Below are positions 20,509 through 30,395 of a stretch of DNA of 64,000 nucleotides, piece after piece. The stretch's first letter is position 1. Each line of letters begins with the position of its first letter. A program made the translations under genes and the position numbers. Where the stretch lies: the NCBI GenBank assembly GCA_016893485.2, contig JAFEKX020000001.1, forward strand, positions 9,317,501 to 9,381,500, written 5' to 3'. A model generated the notes under the pieces. It searched no databases. It worked only from the letters and a program-made list of their open reading frames with translations, and was not told where the DNA came from. This DNA is from Streptomyces sp. P3 (GTDB taxonomy: Bacteria; Actinomycetota; Actinomycetes; Streptomycetales; Streptomycetaceae).

Positions 20509-21015
20509 ATGACCACGACGCCACGCTGGCTGGATGCCGAGGAGATGCGGGCCTGGCTCGCCTATGTCGAGTTCTCCACGCTCCTCTCCGACCATCTGAA
20601 CCGCCAGCTGCGGCGCGACGCGGGGATGACGCACTCCGACTACATCCTGCTCGCCCACCTGTCCTCGATCCCGCAGGGCACCCTGACGATGTCGGAACTG
20701 GCCGAGCGCCTCAAGATCACCCGCAGTCGGCTGACCCACGCCGTGACCCGCCTCCAGGAGGCCGGCTACCTGGACCGGCACGAGGACCCCGAGAACCGGC
20801 GCAGCCAGCTCGCCGTGCTCACCCCACGGGGCCGCGAGTTCCTGGAGCGCGCCGCCCCCGGCCACGTCGAGGCCGTGCGCCGCGCGGTCTTCGACGCGTT
20901 GACGCCCGAGCAGGTACGCCAGTTCGCGGAGATCGGCGAGGCCATCAACGCGGCACTACACCGCGAGGCGCACGCCGGGGACGACCAGGAGGCGCTGCCC
21001 TGGCGTCGACGCTAG
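20509..21015 (+). CDS. MarR family transcriptional regulator
   Basis: Winged-helix regulator of 168 residues with no frame shift. The ATG at 20509 gives MTTTPRWLDAEEMRAWLAY. The DNA-binding core is MSELAERLKITRSRLTHAVTRL, in two halves around the recognition helix, and the wing is YLDRHEDPENRRSQLAVLT. Such proteins usually respond to phenolic or oxidative signals. It lies 10 bases from the convergent stop of metX and is not obviously tied to it. Confidence 0.92.
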   Translation: MTTTPRWLDAEEMRAWLAYVEFSTLLSDHLNRQLRRDAGMTHSDYILLAHLSSIPQGTLTMSELAERLKITRSRLTHAVTRLQEAGYLDRHEDPENRRSQLAVLTPRGREFLERAAPGHVEAVRRAVFDALTPEQVRQFAEIGEAINAALHREAHAGDDQEALPWRRR

Positions 21016-21025
21016 GGCAGCGCGG

Positions 21026-22150
21026 CTAAGCGACGAGTTCGCGTACGAGCGAGGCGACTTGGTCCGTCTCGATCAGGAACCCGTCGTGACCGTACGGCGA
21101 CTCGATCACCCGGGGCCGGTCCGCCGAGGGGATCCCGGCCGCCAACCCGGCCTGCTGGTACGGCGGATAGAGCCGGTCGGAGTCGACACCGGCGACCAGG
21201 GTCCGCGCCGTCACCCGGCGCAGCGCGGCACGCGTGCCACCCCGGTCGCGGCCGATGTCATGGCTGTTCATGGCCTCCGACAGCGTGACGTAGCTGCCGG
21301 CGTCGAAACGGCGTACCAACTTGGCTGCGTGATGGTCGAGATAGGACTCGACCTGGTACCGGCCGCCGTCCCACGGATCCTCCGCGCCCTGCGCCGCACG
21401 GCCGAAGCGGACCGCCAGCTCCGGCTCGCTGCGGTAGGTGACGTGGGCCAGGCGCCGGGCCAGGCCGAGTCCCGCGTCGGGTCCCCGGCCGGTGTCGTGG
21501 TAGTCGCCGCCGTGCCAGTGCGGGTCCGAACGGACGGCGTGCAGCTGGATGTTGGCCCATGCGATCTGCTCGGCGCTCGCCGACGCGGTGGTCGCGAGCA
21601 GCAGGAGCGCCGCCGTCCGCTCCGGGTAGGTCACGGCCCACTCCAGCGCCCGCATCCCGCCCATGGACCCGCCGACCACCAACGCCCAGCGCTCGATGCC
21701 CAGTTCATCCGCGAGACCTGCCTCCACGGCGACCTGGTCGCGCTGGGTCAGGAACGGGAAGGCCCCGCCCCACCGCCGCCCGTCCGGGCGGAGCGAGGAG
21801 GGGCCGGTGCTGCCCTGGCAGCCGCCGAGCACATTCGGCGCGACGACGAACCACCGTTCCGTGTCCAGGACGTGGCCGGGTCCGACGAGCGCGTCCCACC
21901 AGCCGGCGGTGGGGTGACCCGGCCCGGCGGGACCGGCGACATGGCTGTCGCCGGTGAGGGCGTGCAGCACCAGCACGGCGTTCGAGCGGTCCGGCGCGAG
22001 CCGCCCCCAGGTCTCGAACGCCAGCCGCACACCGGGCAGTTCACCCCCGCCTCCAGCGCGAGCGGCTTCTCCCGGGCGTGCCACTGGCGGCGCCCGGGCG
22101 GGTCCCCCTCCCGCCACGCCCCGGAGGCCGGCGGAAGAGAGACCCCTGAC
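21026..22150 (-). CDS. metX: Homoserine O-acetyltransferase
   Basis: Alpha/beta-hydrolase-fold acyltransferase that activates homoserine for direct sulfhydrylation by MetY. The family opening SGAWREGDPPGRRQWH is seen from about 22135, and the core GVRLAFETWGRLAPDRSN in another frame after a shift near 22050. Motifs are HALTGDSHV, the nucleophile loop VGGSMGGMRALEWAV, and the catalytic His in ESPYGHDGFLIE. The start codon is not resolved: the conserved N-terminus begins within about 20 bases of the metY stop (22167), with no good ATG or GTG in that frame. It is the last gene of the metYX pair and presumably shares its cysteine-leader control. Confidence 0.88.
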   Translation of the reverse strand, partial: VRGLSSAGLRGVAGGGPARAPPVARPGEAARAGGGGELPGVRLAFETWGRLAPDRSNAVLVLHALTGDSHVAGPAGPGHPTAGWWDALVGPGHVLDTERWFVVAPNVLGGCQGSTGPSSLRPDGRRWGGAFPFLTQRDQVAVEAGLADELGIERWALVVGGSMGGMRALEWAVTYPERTAALLLLATTASASAEQIAWANIQLHAVRSDPHWHGGDYHDTGRGPDAGLGLARRLAHVTYRSEPELAVRFGRAAQGAEDPWDGGRYQVESYLDHHAAKLVRRFDAGSYVTLSEAMNSHDIGRDRGGTRAALRRVTARTLVAGVDSDRLYPPYQQAGLAAGIPSADRPRVIESPYGHDGFLIETDQVASLVRELVA

Positions 22151-22166
22151 GGTGTCGGAACGGTGT

Positions 22167-23527
22167 TCAGGACGCGCCCTTGGCCGCGCGGAACCCGGCC
22201 TCCAGGTCCGCCTTCAGATCGGCGAGGTTCTCGATGCCGACCGAAAGACGCACCAGCCCCGGCGAGGTACCGGTCGCCTCCAACTGCGCTTCGTCCAGCT
22301 GACTGTGGGTCGTGGAAGCCGGGTGGATGATGAGGCTGCGTACGTCCCCGATGTTGGCGAGATGACTGAACAGCTCGACCGCGTCCACGAACCGCTTTCC
22401 GGCCTCGACCCCGTCCCGCAGCTCGAAGGCCAGCACCGCACCGGCACCGCGCGGAAGGTACCGCTGCCCCGCCTCGTACCAGCGGTTGGACTCCAGTCCC
22501 GGGTAGTGGACGGCGGCCACCTCGTCGCGCTGCTCCAGCCACTCGGCCAGCGCCTGGGCGTTGGAGGAGTGCCGCTCGATGCGCAGGCTCAGCGTCTCCA
22601 CGCCCTGGAGGAGCAGGAACGCCGAGTGCGGCGAGATCGCCGGGCCGAGGTCGCGCAGCAACTGCACCCGCAGCTTGACCGCGAAGGCCCCGGGCCGAGC
22701 GCCGGCCAGTACCGCAGACCGTGGTAGCTCGGGTCCGGCTCACTGAAGTCGGGGAACCGCTCCGCGTGCGCGCCGAAGTCGAAGGTGCCGCCGTCGACCA
22801 CGACACCGGCGATCGTGGTGCCGTGCCCGCCGAGGAACTTCGTCGCCGAGTGGACGACGATGTCGGCGCCGTGCTCGATCGGCCGCAGCAGGTACGGCGT
22901 CGGCACGGTGTTGTCCACGATCAGCGGTACGCCCGCCTCGTGCGCGACATCCGCGACCGCACGGACGTCGAGGACGTTGCCGCGCGGGTTGCCGAGCGTC
23001 TCGGCGAACAGGGCCTTCGTGTTCGGCCGGATCGCCGCCCGCCACGCCTCGGCGTCGTCCGGGTCGTCGACGAACGACACCTCGATGCCGAACTTCGGCA
23101 GCGTGTGCCGGAAGAGGTTGTACGTCCCGCCGTACAGCGACGTACTGGAGACGAGGTGGTCGCCCGCGGACGCCACCGTCAGGATCGCGAGGGTCTCGGC
23201 GGCCTGCCCGGAGGCGAGGGCGACCGCGGCGACTCCACCCTCCAGGGCGGCGACGCGCTGCTCGAAGACGTCCTGGGTGGGGTTGTGGATGCGGGTGTAG
23301 ATGTTGCCGGGCTCGGCCAGCGCGAACAGGTCCGCCGCGTGCTGGGTGTCGCGGAAGACGAACGAGCTGGTCTGGTAGATCGGCGTCGCCCGCGCCCCGG
23401 TCGTCGGGTCAGGTACGGCACCGGCGTGGATCTGCTTGGTCTCGAACGACCAGGCCGAGGTGTCGGGACCTGCGGGCTCGTCTTCAGGGGTGTGACCCGC
23501 GGCGACGGAGTCGATGGGCTGGCTCAT
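22167..23527 (-). CDS. metY: O-acetylhomoserine sulfhydrylase (PLP-dependent)
   Basis: PLP enzyme of the Cys/Met metabolism family that makes homocysteine from O-acetylhomoserine and sulfide. The ATG at 23527 follows GGGAGAACC and starts MSQPIDSVAAGHTPED. The conserved WSFETKQIHAGAVPD, PIYQTSSFVF, RIHNPTQDVFEQRVAALEG, and the PLP lysine in VHSATKFLGGHG are present. The C-terminal part (FSHLANIGDVRSLIIHP) lies in another frame after a shift near 22700. Length is about 453 residues, larger than cystathionine lyases and right for MetY. A 24-codon leader peptide and a short hairpin lie in front of it, and metX follows directly. Confidence 0.93.
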
Positions 23528-23578
23528 GGTTCTCCCTTGTGCGGAGCGTGCGGGGTGCTGGGGTGCGTGGCACGACCG

Positions 23579-23594
23579 CGGGGCCGCCGCCCCG
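23579..23594 (-). promoter_or_regulatory. Hairpin between leader peptide and metY
   Basis: On the minus strand CGGGGC-GGCG-GCCCCG forms a six-pair GC stem with a four-base loop. It lies 71 bases after the leader peptide stop and about 50 bases before the metY start, where an attenuator structure would be expected. There is no U tract after it, so it is not a plain intrinsic terminator. A role in leader-controlled expression is inference. Confidence 0.4.
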
Positions 23595-23665
23595 ACCGGA
23601 AAGGGGCAGGACGGAGGACGGCGCGGCGCGGTGGTGAGGGGGGGATCGGATGCCGGAGCGGAGCG

Positions 23666-23740
23666 TCAGCTCGCGGCGGAACACCCCGTGCTGGTGACAC
23701 GCACGTAGTCGACGTGGCGGCGGGTCACGAGCACGGTCAT
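23666..23740 (-). CDS. Cysteine-containing leader peptide upstream of metY
   Basis: A 24-codon reading frame from ATG at 23740 to TGA at 23666. It contains RRHVDYVRVTSTGC, the pattern of short actinobacterial leader peptides (Arg-Arg-His-Val-Asp, then Cys near the end) seen before sulfur genes. The cysteine is the fifth residue from the end. Its stop is 138 bases before the metY start and a GC hairpin lies between. The likely role is a cysteine-sensing attenuator: stalling at the Cys codon when charged tRNA is scarce would change folding of the downstream mRNA. No strong ribosome site is seen before the ATG. Confidence 0.75.
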   Translation of the reverse strand: MTVLVTRRHVDYVRVTSTGCSAAS

Positions 23741-23831
23741 ACCGTGAGAGAACCACAGCCGGTGCCCGAGGACCAGCGTGACGTGGGGAGTTGAAACACG
23801 ACTGCCACAACCACGCCGGCCCCCGGTGCGG

Positions 23832-24388
23832 TCACCCCGCGGAGGCGAGCACCGCCGTACGACCGCCCAGCGCGCGTGAGAAGTGGTCCGTGACCTGCTC
23901 CAGCGCCGTCGCGGTCGCGGACGCCACGGTCAGCGTGCCGTCCTCGCCGACCGTGATGTCCTTGTCGAGCGTGAACCACCCCGGAACGATGTGCGACGGC
24001 CCCATGGAACTCAGCACCGGCCGCAGCGCGTAGTCGATCGCCAGCACATGGGCCGTACTGCCGCCCGTGGCCAGCGGCAGCACCGTCTTGCCGGTCAGCG
24101 CGTACTGCGGGAGCAGATCGAGGAGCGACTTCAACAGGCCCGAGTACGCGGCCTTGTAGACCGGTGTGCCGATCACCACCCCGTCCGCCTGCTCGAACAA
24201 CGCCGTGGCGGCGGCGATCGCCGGGTGGCCGAAGTCGGCGCCCAGCAACGCCTGCGCGGGCAGGGTGCGCACCTCCAGCGGGGTCACGTCATGGCCCTGG
24301 AGGCGGAGCCGGTCGTCCAGGTGACGCAGGAGGCGGGTGGTGCGTGAGGTGGGGAGGGGCTGCCGGAGACGGACAGGATCGAGGCCAT
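23832..24388 (-). CDS. NAD(P)H-dependent FMN reductase, SsuE-like
   Basis: Flavodoxin-fold reductase of about 185 residues that should supply reduced FMN to the two monooxygenases encoded upstream. The ATG at 24388 starts MASILSVSGSPS. After a shift near 24345, which fits the loss of one C from a C run, the body contains DVTPLEVRTLPAQALL and the family signature GVVIGTPVYKAAYSG and LLKSLLDLLPQ. It is the last gene of the transporter/monooxygenase run. The metY leader begins 92 bases further on. Confidence 0.88.
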
Positions 24389-24443
24389 GACGGACCTTCC
24401 GTGATCGGGGTTCAGACGGCGTACCGGGCGGGCGGCCGGACGC

Positions 24444-25198
24444 TCACCAGGCGCTCGACCGCACCGTGACCAGCGGCCGCAGATCGTTGCGCAGGGTCTC
24501 CAGGAACGTGACGACCTCGGCGGCCACCGAACGGTGCTGGAGGTCGTTGAGCACATCGTGATGAGCCCCGTGCACGACCGAAAGCCGGGCGCTGGCACGG
24601 GACTTGGCGGCCTGCGCGAGCGCCTCGTGATCGGCGAGCGGATCGGCGTCACCGACCAGCAGCAGGGTGGGTACGGCGGTCTCGCTGTCGTAGGCGGCGC
24701 CGAGCACGGCCTCCGGCACCGCCTCGTCGAGCGAACCGCGCCGTACCTCGGGGTCCTCGGTGAGGGCACCCCGGTGGGTGGGGCACGAGGTGCGGACGTC
24801 GAGTTCCTCGTCCCAGGTGCCGGCGGTCGCGGCGGTGCCGGGGAGCGGCCGGGCAGGCCCGCGAGGACGACGGCGTCGGGTCGGACGCCGGGTGCCCGGT
24901 CGAGCAGCGCGGCTACGGCGGCGGCGCCCGAGTCGGCGCCGACAAGGACGAGCGGTCGTACGACACCGTCGTCCGCGGCCGTGTCCTCGGCCGCTTCGGA
25001 GAGCCGGGCGGCGAGGGCGGTCAGGTCCTCGGTGTCGAGGTCGGGGGCGTCGATCACACGGACCCGATAGGCGTCGGCGGCGAGCCGCCTGCCGAAGCGG
25101 GTGTAGGTCGAGCGGGTCTCGCCCCGGCCGGGCACGACCAGGACCGTGCCCCGGACGCGCAGGCCCTCGGGGCCGAAGTAGTCGCTGTACTGGGTCAT
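24444..25198 (-). CDS. Alpha/beta hydrolase in the sulfur operon
   Basis: Hydrolase of about 250 residues. The ATG at 25198 sits next to the stop of the upstream monooxygenase (25200). The N-terminal part GTVLVVPGRGETRSTYTRFG resembles small serine hydrolases. The nucleophile region is LVGADSGAAAVAALLDRA, and the C-terminal His is in HGAHHDVLNDLQHRS. The frame moves between about 24840 and 24720. Substrate is unknown. By position it may cleave an ester or thioester of the imported organosulfur compound, or of the product of a monooxygenase. Confidence 0.75.
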
Positions 25199-25199
25199 T

Positions 25200-26233
25200 T
25201 CACACTCCTGCGGATACGGTCGCGGCCGTCGGCGTGGGCTGCCAGCCCAATGCCGGTGCCACCTCGGTCGCGATGAGTTCGAGGGCACGGACGGCCGCGT
25301 CGTGGTCGGGGACGGCGGGGTTGAACTGGGTGATCAGATCCGTCGCGACGGGCAGCACCTGCTCCTGCCCGAGCGCCGCGACGATCTCCTCGGGATGGCC
25401 GTAGAAGGAGTGGAAACGGCGCAACGCCTCGTCCTGGCCCAGGCCCTTGGGGAACGCGCCGTGCTCCGCCATGCGCAGCGCCGCCCGGTGGACGTCGTCA
25501 CCGATCGCCGCGAGCGCCGTCCGCCGGTCCTTGGCCGGGAACACGAACCGCGACAGGCCGATGCGCGGACGTCGCGGCCCCTCCCAGGCGGCCAAGTAGG
25601 CGTCCGCCCAAGGGCGTTGGACCTCGTCGGTGGGCGCGTCGAAGCCGTAGGCCGCACGGTTGAGCAGCAGATTCGAACCGCGTTGCGCGGCGAACGCGGC
25701 GCCATGCTCGCTGAACACCCCCTGCCAGACACGGTCGTTGAAGTCGCCCGGCCGGGGCTGGATGCGGAAGCCGGGCGTGCCCACCTCGCGCCGGTCCAGC
25801 GCCTGACGGACGATGTCGAGGTGCTCGCTGGTGAGTTCACGCTTGCGGGCCACGTCCTTGCCGAACGCGGCGTACTCCACCGCGCTCGACCCGCTGCCCA
25901 CGCCGAGCTCCACCCGGCCCCCGCTGAGCGTGTCGACGGTGGCGATGTCCTCCGCGAGCCGGACCGGATCCTCCAGGGGCAGGACGGTGATGGCGGTGCC
26001 GAGGCGGATGCGGGTCGTGCGGGCCGCCGCGTGGGCCAGGAAGGTCCACGGCGAGGACAGCCCGCCGCCCCGAGGGGGACGTGGTGCTGGGCCACCCAGC
26101 CGACGTCGAAGCCCAACTCGTCGGCGACGACGAAGAGTTCCTGCGCGTTGCGGTAGGTGCGGGCGATGTCGTCGTCACGACCCTGGACATGGGTGAGGAA
26201 GCCGAGCCGGAAGCGTGGTCTCTCGCTCGTCAT
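25200..26233 (-). CDS. Luciferase-like FMN-dependent monooxygenase
   Basis: LLM-class flavin monooxygenase of about 345 residues. The ATG at 26233 starts MTSERPRFRLGFLTHVQG, then ADELGFDVGWVAQHH. After a shift near 26070 it continues with ITVLPLEDPVRLAED, TVDTLSGGRVELGVGSGS and SFYGHPEEIVAALG. Such enzymes use reduced FMN and oxygen to attack C-S, C-N or C-C bonds. Its place between an NtaA-type monooxygenase and an FMN reductase suggests oxidative release of sulfur from an imported compound. It is 16 bases from the stop of the upstream monooxygenase. Confidence 0.85.
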
Positions 26234-26248
26234 GGTGTGCCGGCCCTC

Positions 26249-27587
26249 TCAGTCGTTCACGAGCTGGCGCTCGCGGGAGTGACGGTTGGCCGGGATGGGC
26301 AGGCCGAGGTTGCCGCGCAGGGTGTCGGACGTGTACTCGGTGCGGAACAGGCCCCGCTTCTGCAGCAGCGGGACGACGCTGTCGACGAAGTAGTTCAGCT
26401 CCTCCTCGGTGCGGAAGGCGAGGTTGAAGCCGTCGAGGGCGCGCGCCTCGAACCACTGCTGGATGGTGTCGGCCACCGTCCGCGGGTCCCCGACGAACGG
26501 CGACTGACGGAACTGGTTGACGGACTCCGCGACTTGACGCAGCGTCAGAGCCTCGGCCCGGGCCCGCGCGATGAGCTGGGTGGCCCCGTGCGCCCGCCCT
26601 TCTCCGCGAGGTGCGCGACGTCCGGGAAGGGCGCGTCCAGGTCGTGCACACTGAAGTCGTACGCCCCGAAGGAGCGGCCCAGCAGCGCGAGGTTGCGGTC
26701 GAAGTCGTCGTCCTCCTCGAAGATCTCCCGCTCGCGGCGGCGGGCCGCCTCGTCGGTGGCGGCGACGACCGGGCCGCCGTGGATGAGGATCTTGACGTGC
26801 TCGGGGTCACGGCCGTAGGCGGCGGTGCGCTTCTTGACGTCGGCGTAGTAGTCCCGCGCCGACTCCAGGGTGCCCCCGGGCGCGAAGATGCCCTCGGCGA
26901 CCTGCGCCGCGAGATCACGGCCCTCCTCGGACACACCGGCCTGGAAGATCACCGGCTGGCCCTGGGGGAGCGGGAGAGGTTCAGCGGGCCCGCGATCTTG
27001 AAGTGCTCGCCCGTGTGGTCGAGTCCGTGCAGCTTCGCCGGGTCGAGGAACACGCCCCGCTCCACGTCCGCCGGGAACGCGTCGTCCTCGTACGAGTCCC
27101 ACAGCCCCCGAGCCACCTGTACGAACTCCAGGGCGCGGCCGTAGCGGGTGGAGTAGTCGAGGTGTTCGTCGAGTCCGAAGTTCCGCGCGGTGCCCGTGTC
27201 GAAGCTCGTCACCACGTTCCAGCCGGCCCGCCCGCCGCTGATGTGGTCGAGCGAGGCGAAACGCCGGGCCAGGTTGAAGGGCGAGTTGTACGTCGAACTC
27301 GCCGTGCCCACCAGGCCGAGATGCTTGGTGTGCGTCGCCACCGCCGACAACAGGGTCAGCGGTTCGAGGCGGTTGAGATAGTGCGCCGGGTAGGTGGAGT
27401 TGATGAACTGGCTGTCGACGATGAACAGGGCGTCGAACAGGGCGTGTTCGGCCGTCTGCGCCAGCCGGATGTAGTAGTTGATGTCGATGCTGGCGTTCTT
27501 CGCGACGCGCGGGTCCTTCCACAGACCGTGCTGGCCGGGACCGCCCACGCCGTAGGGGTGCAGGGCGAGGTGGAGCGTGCGGGACAT
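26249..27587 (-). CDS. NtaA/DmoA family FMN-dependent monooxygenase
   Basis: LLM-class two-component monooxygenase of about 445 residues, the usual length for the NtaA/SnaA/DmoA family. The ATG at 27587 starts MSRTLHLALHPYGVGG. Typical segments are FDALFIVDSQ, HTKHLGLVGTASSTYN, PFNLARRFASLDHISGG and RAGWNVVTSF. Further on are VIFQAGVSEEGRDLAAQ and IPANRHSRERQLVND. Shifts lie near 26960 and 26590. Characterised relatives cleave nitrilotriacetate, dimethyl sulfide or sulfonate esters (Corynebacterium SeuABC). In this operon a C-S cleaving role is the best guess, using FMNH2 from the SsuE-like reductase. Confidence 0.88.
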
Positions 27588-27624
27588 GGCAGTTCCTGTT
27601 CTGTAAGCGTGAGTTGAGGGAGTG

Positions 27625-28480
27625 TCAGGCGTGGAGCAGGGCGCGCAGGGCCTCACGCTCGGCCCGGTCCGCCGCCGCGCTGTGCAGGGTGGGGGCCGAG
27701 CGGACGAGCAGGCGCGTGTAGGGGTGCTGGGGTTGGTTGATGACGTCGGCGGCGGCGCCGACCTCGACCAACTCGCCCTGGTACAGCACCGCGATCCGGT
27801 CGGCGACCCCGGCCACGGACCCGAGGTCGTGCGAGATGAAGACGAGGGCCACCCCGTCGGCGCGGAGTTCCTTGAGGATCTGGAGTATCTGCACCCGGTT
27901 GGCGGAGTCGAGCGCGCTGACCGGTTCGTCGAGGATGACGAGACGCGGTTCGGTCACCAACGCGCGTGCCACCGCGACACGTTGACGCTGACCGCCGGAC
28001 AACTCGCCCGGCAGCCGGTCGAGCAGCTCGGACGAGAGCCGTACCCGATCGAGGAACGCCCGCACCCGCGCCGCCGCCTCCTGCCGTGACACGCCCTGGA
28101 TCACAAGGGGTTCGGCAAGGGAGGCCTCGATCGTCACGTCCGGGTCGAGACTGCGCAGTGGGTCCTGGAAGACGTACTGGATGACCCCCGCGCCGCCGCA
28201 GCGCGCCACTGGCGATGCCCGTATCCACCGACCTCCTCGCCGTCGATCACGATCGACCCGCCCGACGCACGCACCAGACCGAGCGCGGCCCGCGCGAGCG
28301 TCGACTTACCGGAACCGGTCTCCCCGATGACGCCGACGGTCTCGCCCGGGGCGATGCTCAGGAGACCCGGTTCAGGGCCCGACGGCGGCGCCGACGGGCG
28401 CCGTAGTGGACCTCCAAGTCGGCTACGTTCAGGACGGGTTGGGTGGGCTGCGACGCCGGGCGGCGGTCGGTGGCGCTCAT
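27625..28480 (-). CDS. ABC transporter ATPase, Opp/Dpp F type
   Basis: Second ATPase of an oligopeptide/nickel-type importer, about 285 residues. The ATG at 28480 overlaps the preceding ATPase stop by ATGA. The N-terminal VLNVADLEVHYGA and the P-loop region (ETGSGKSTLARAALGL) are in pieces because of shifts near 28380 and 28210. The later body is intact: VFQDPLRSLDPD as Q-loop, LPGELSGGQRQRVAVARAL as signature, LVILDEPVSALD as Walker B, ISHDLGSV as His switch, and the Opp-type tail HPYTRLLVRSAP. It works at the inner face of the membrane with the other three subunits. Confidence 0.9.
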
Positions 28481-29476
28481 GCGTCCTCCTCTGCGGCGTC
28501 GAGGGTCTTCGCGGCGTCTACGGCCTCGGCCGCGTCGGTGGCGAGGAACTTGTCCAGGCCGTACTGCTCGTGCTCGGCGATCAGGAGCCGGGTGTACTCG
28601 TGCTGGGGTTGTGCAACACCTCGTGGGTCGGGCCCTGTTCGACCACCTCGCCCTGCCGCATGACGAGGACCTCGTCGCAGAGCTGGGCGACGACGGCCAG
28701 GTCGTGGGAGACCAGGACGAGGGCCAGGCCGGTGCGTTCGCGCAGGTCGGCCAGCAGGTCGAGGATCTCCGCCTGGACGGTGACGTCGAGCGCGGTCGTG
28801 GCCTCGTCGGCGATGAGGATGCGCGGGTCGGCGGCGATCGCGGCGGCGATGAGGACGCGTTGGAGCATGCCGCCGGAGAGCTCGTAGGTGTACTGGCTGT
28901 AGACGAGTTCGGGGTCGCGCAGGTGGACCGTGCGGAGCAGGTCGATCGCCCCTGGCGGGCCGCACGCCGCTTCAGGCCCTTCTTGACCCGGAGCACTTCG
29001 GCGATCTGCGCGCCCACGCGGATCGAGGGGTTGAGGTACGACGCCGGGTCCTGGAAGACCGCGCTGATCGTGGCGCCGCGCAGGGCCGTCCACTGAGCGG
29101 AGGTGAGCAGGGAGATGTCCTGGCCGTCGATCTCGATCGAGCCGCCGGTGACCTCGAAGTGGGCGGGCAGGATGCCCAGCGTGGCCCGGCAGGTGAGGGT
29201 CTTGCCGCTGCCGGACTCGCCGACGATGCCGACGGTCCTGCCGGGTGTCAGCGTGAAGGTGACGCCGTGGACGATCTCCTGGCCGGCGGCCTGGTCGCTG
29301 ATGCGGATGTCTCGTACGGAGAGAACGGGTGTTGAGGGGGCGGGAGTTGAGGGGCTGGGACGGTGTCCGGGCCGGGCCGTGTCGGTGCCGCTGCCGGTAC
29401 CGGTGCCGGTCGCCTCGGTCACGGCTCCGGTGTTCTGCTCGGCCTCGGTGAGGACTTTCTCGGAGAGGGTTGCCAT
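28477..29476 (-). CDS. ABC transporter ATPase, Opp/Dpp D type
   Basis: First ATPase of the importer, about 333 residues with an unusual Gly/Thr-rich N-terminal stretch (TGTGTGSGTDT) coded by a GGTACC-like tandem repeat. The P-loop is IVGESGSGKTLTCRA, Q-loop AVFQDPASYLNP, signature YELSGGMLQRVLIA, Walker B ILIADEATTALD, His switch LVSHDLAVVAQL, and the tail is HEYTRLLIAEHEQ. Shifts occur near 28950 and 28610. The start at 29476 shares a base with the stop of the permease gene, so translation is coupled throughout the transporter genes. Confidence 0.9.
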
Positions 29477-30393
29477 CACGCACCTCCGGCGTGAACGTTC
29501 GCGAGGTCGGAGTCGGAGCCGCTCTCTGTCCCGGTCCCGGCGAGCCGATTGGCGCGCGCCCTGCGGTTGTTGACGAGCGCGCGGCCCGCCTCGCCGGAGA
29601 CGTCGCGGATCGCGTCGGCGAGGAGGTTGCAGGCCCAGACGGTGACCATGATGAGGAGGGCGGGGACCAGTGGCGCCCACGGCTTCTGCGTGAGGTAGCC
29701 GAGGTCCGAGGCGAGCAGGCCGCCCCAGGTGGGTGCGGGCGGCTGGACGCCGATGCCGAGGAAGGTCAGCGTCGAGACGATGACGAAACCGACGCCGATG
29801 GTCTGGGCGAGCGCGACCGCGATCGGCGGCAGCACCTTCACCCAGACGTGCCGGCGGACGACCCACCCGATCGACGCACCGGAGATGAGCGCCGCCTCCA
29901 CGTACGGCGAGCGGGCCACGGCCAGCGTCGCGGCGCGGGCCACCCGGTAGAACAACGGGGACACCAGCACCCCGGTGACCAGCATCGCTTGGGTGATGCC
30001 GTTGCCGAGCAGCGCGACCACGGCGACGGCGAAGAGGAGAAATGGCAGGGCGACCAGTGTGTCGGTCAGCCGGAGGGTGACCCATTCGAAGACCCGGCCG
30101 AAGTACACCGACAGGATGCCCCGGGATCGCCCCGACTCCCAGTGCGGTGAGGGCGACTTCGAGCGAGCCGAGGACGCTGACCCGGGAGCCGTCGAGCAGG
30201 CGGCTGAGCACATCGCGGCCGAGGTAGTCGGTGCCGAGCCAGTGCGCGCCCGACGCGTCGGCGAGGGTGTCGGAGCTGGTGGCCAGCGGGTCGTGGGGGC
30301 GATGAACGGCCCGAGGACGGCGAGCAGGGCGATCACGGTCAGGATCACCAGCGCGATCCGGCCGGACGTCAGGGAGAGCACACGGCGCACCAT
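29476..30393 (-). CDS. ABC transporter permease, DppC type
   Basis: Inner-membrane permease of about 305 residues with the N-terminal OppC-like helix (SGRIALVILTVIALLAVLG) and the core BPD transport domain (LPFLLFAVAVVALLGNG, EAALISGASIGWVV and the GIGVQPPAPTWG loop near the C-terminus). The ATG at 30393 is preceded by GGGGG. A GTG six bases upstream, overlapping the DppB stop as GTGA, is an alternative. Shifts lie near 30295 and 30125. It pairs with the DppB-type gene to form the channel. Confidence 0.88.
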   Translation of the reverse strand: MVRRVLSLTSGRIALVILTVIALLAVLGPFIAPTTRWPPAPTPSPTRRARTGSAPTTSAAMCSAACSTAPGSASSARSKSPSPHWESGRSRGILSVYFGRVFEWVTLRLTDTLVALPFLLFAVAVVALLGNGITQAMLVTGVLVSPLFYRVARAATLAVARSPYVEAALISGASIGWVVRRHVWVKVLPPIAVALAQTIGVGFVIVSTLTFLGIGVQPPAPTWGGLLASDLGYLTQKPWAPLVPALLIMVTVWACNLLADAIRDVSGEAGRALVNNRRARANRLAGTGTESGSDSDLANVHAGGA

Positions 30394-30395
30394 GG

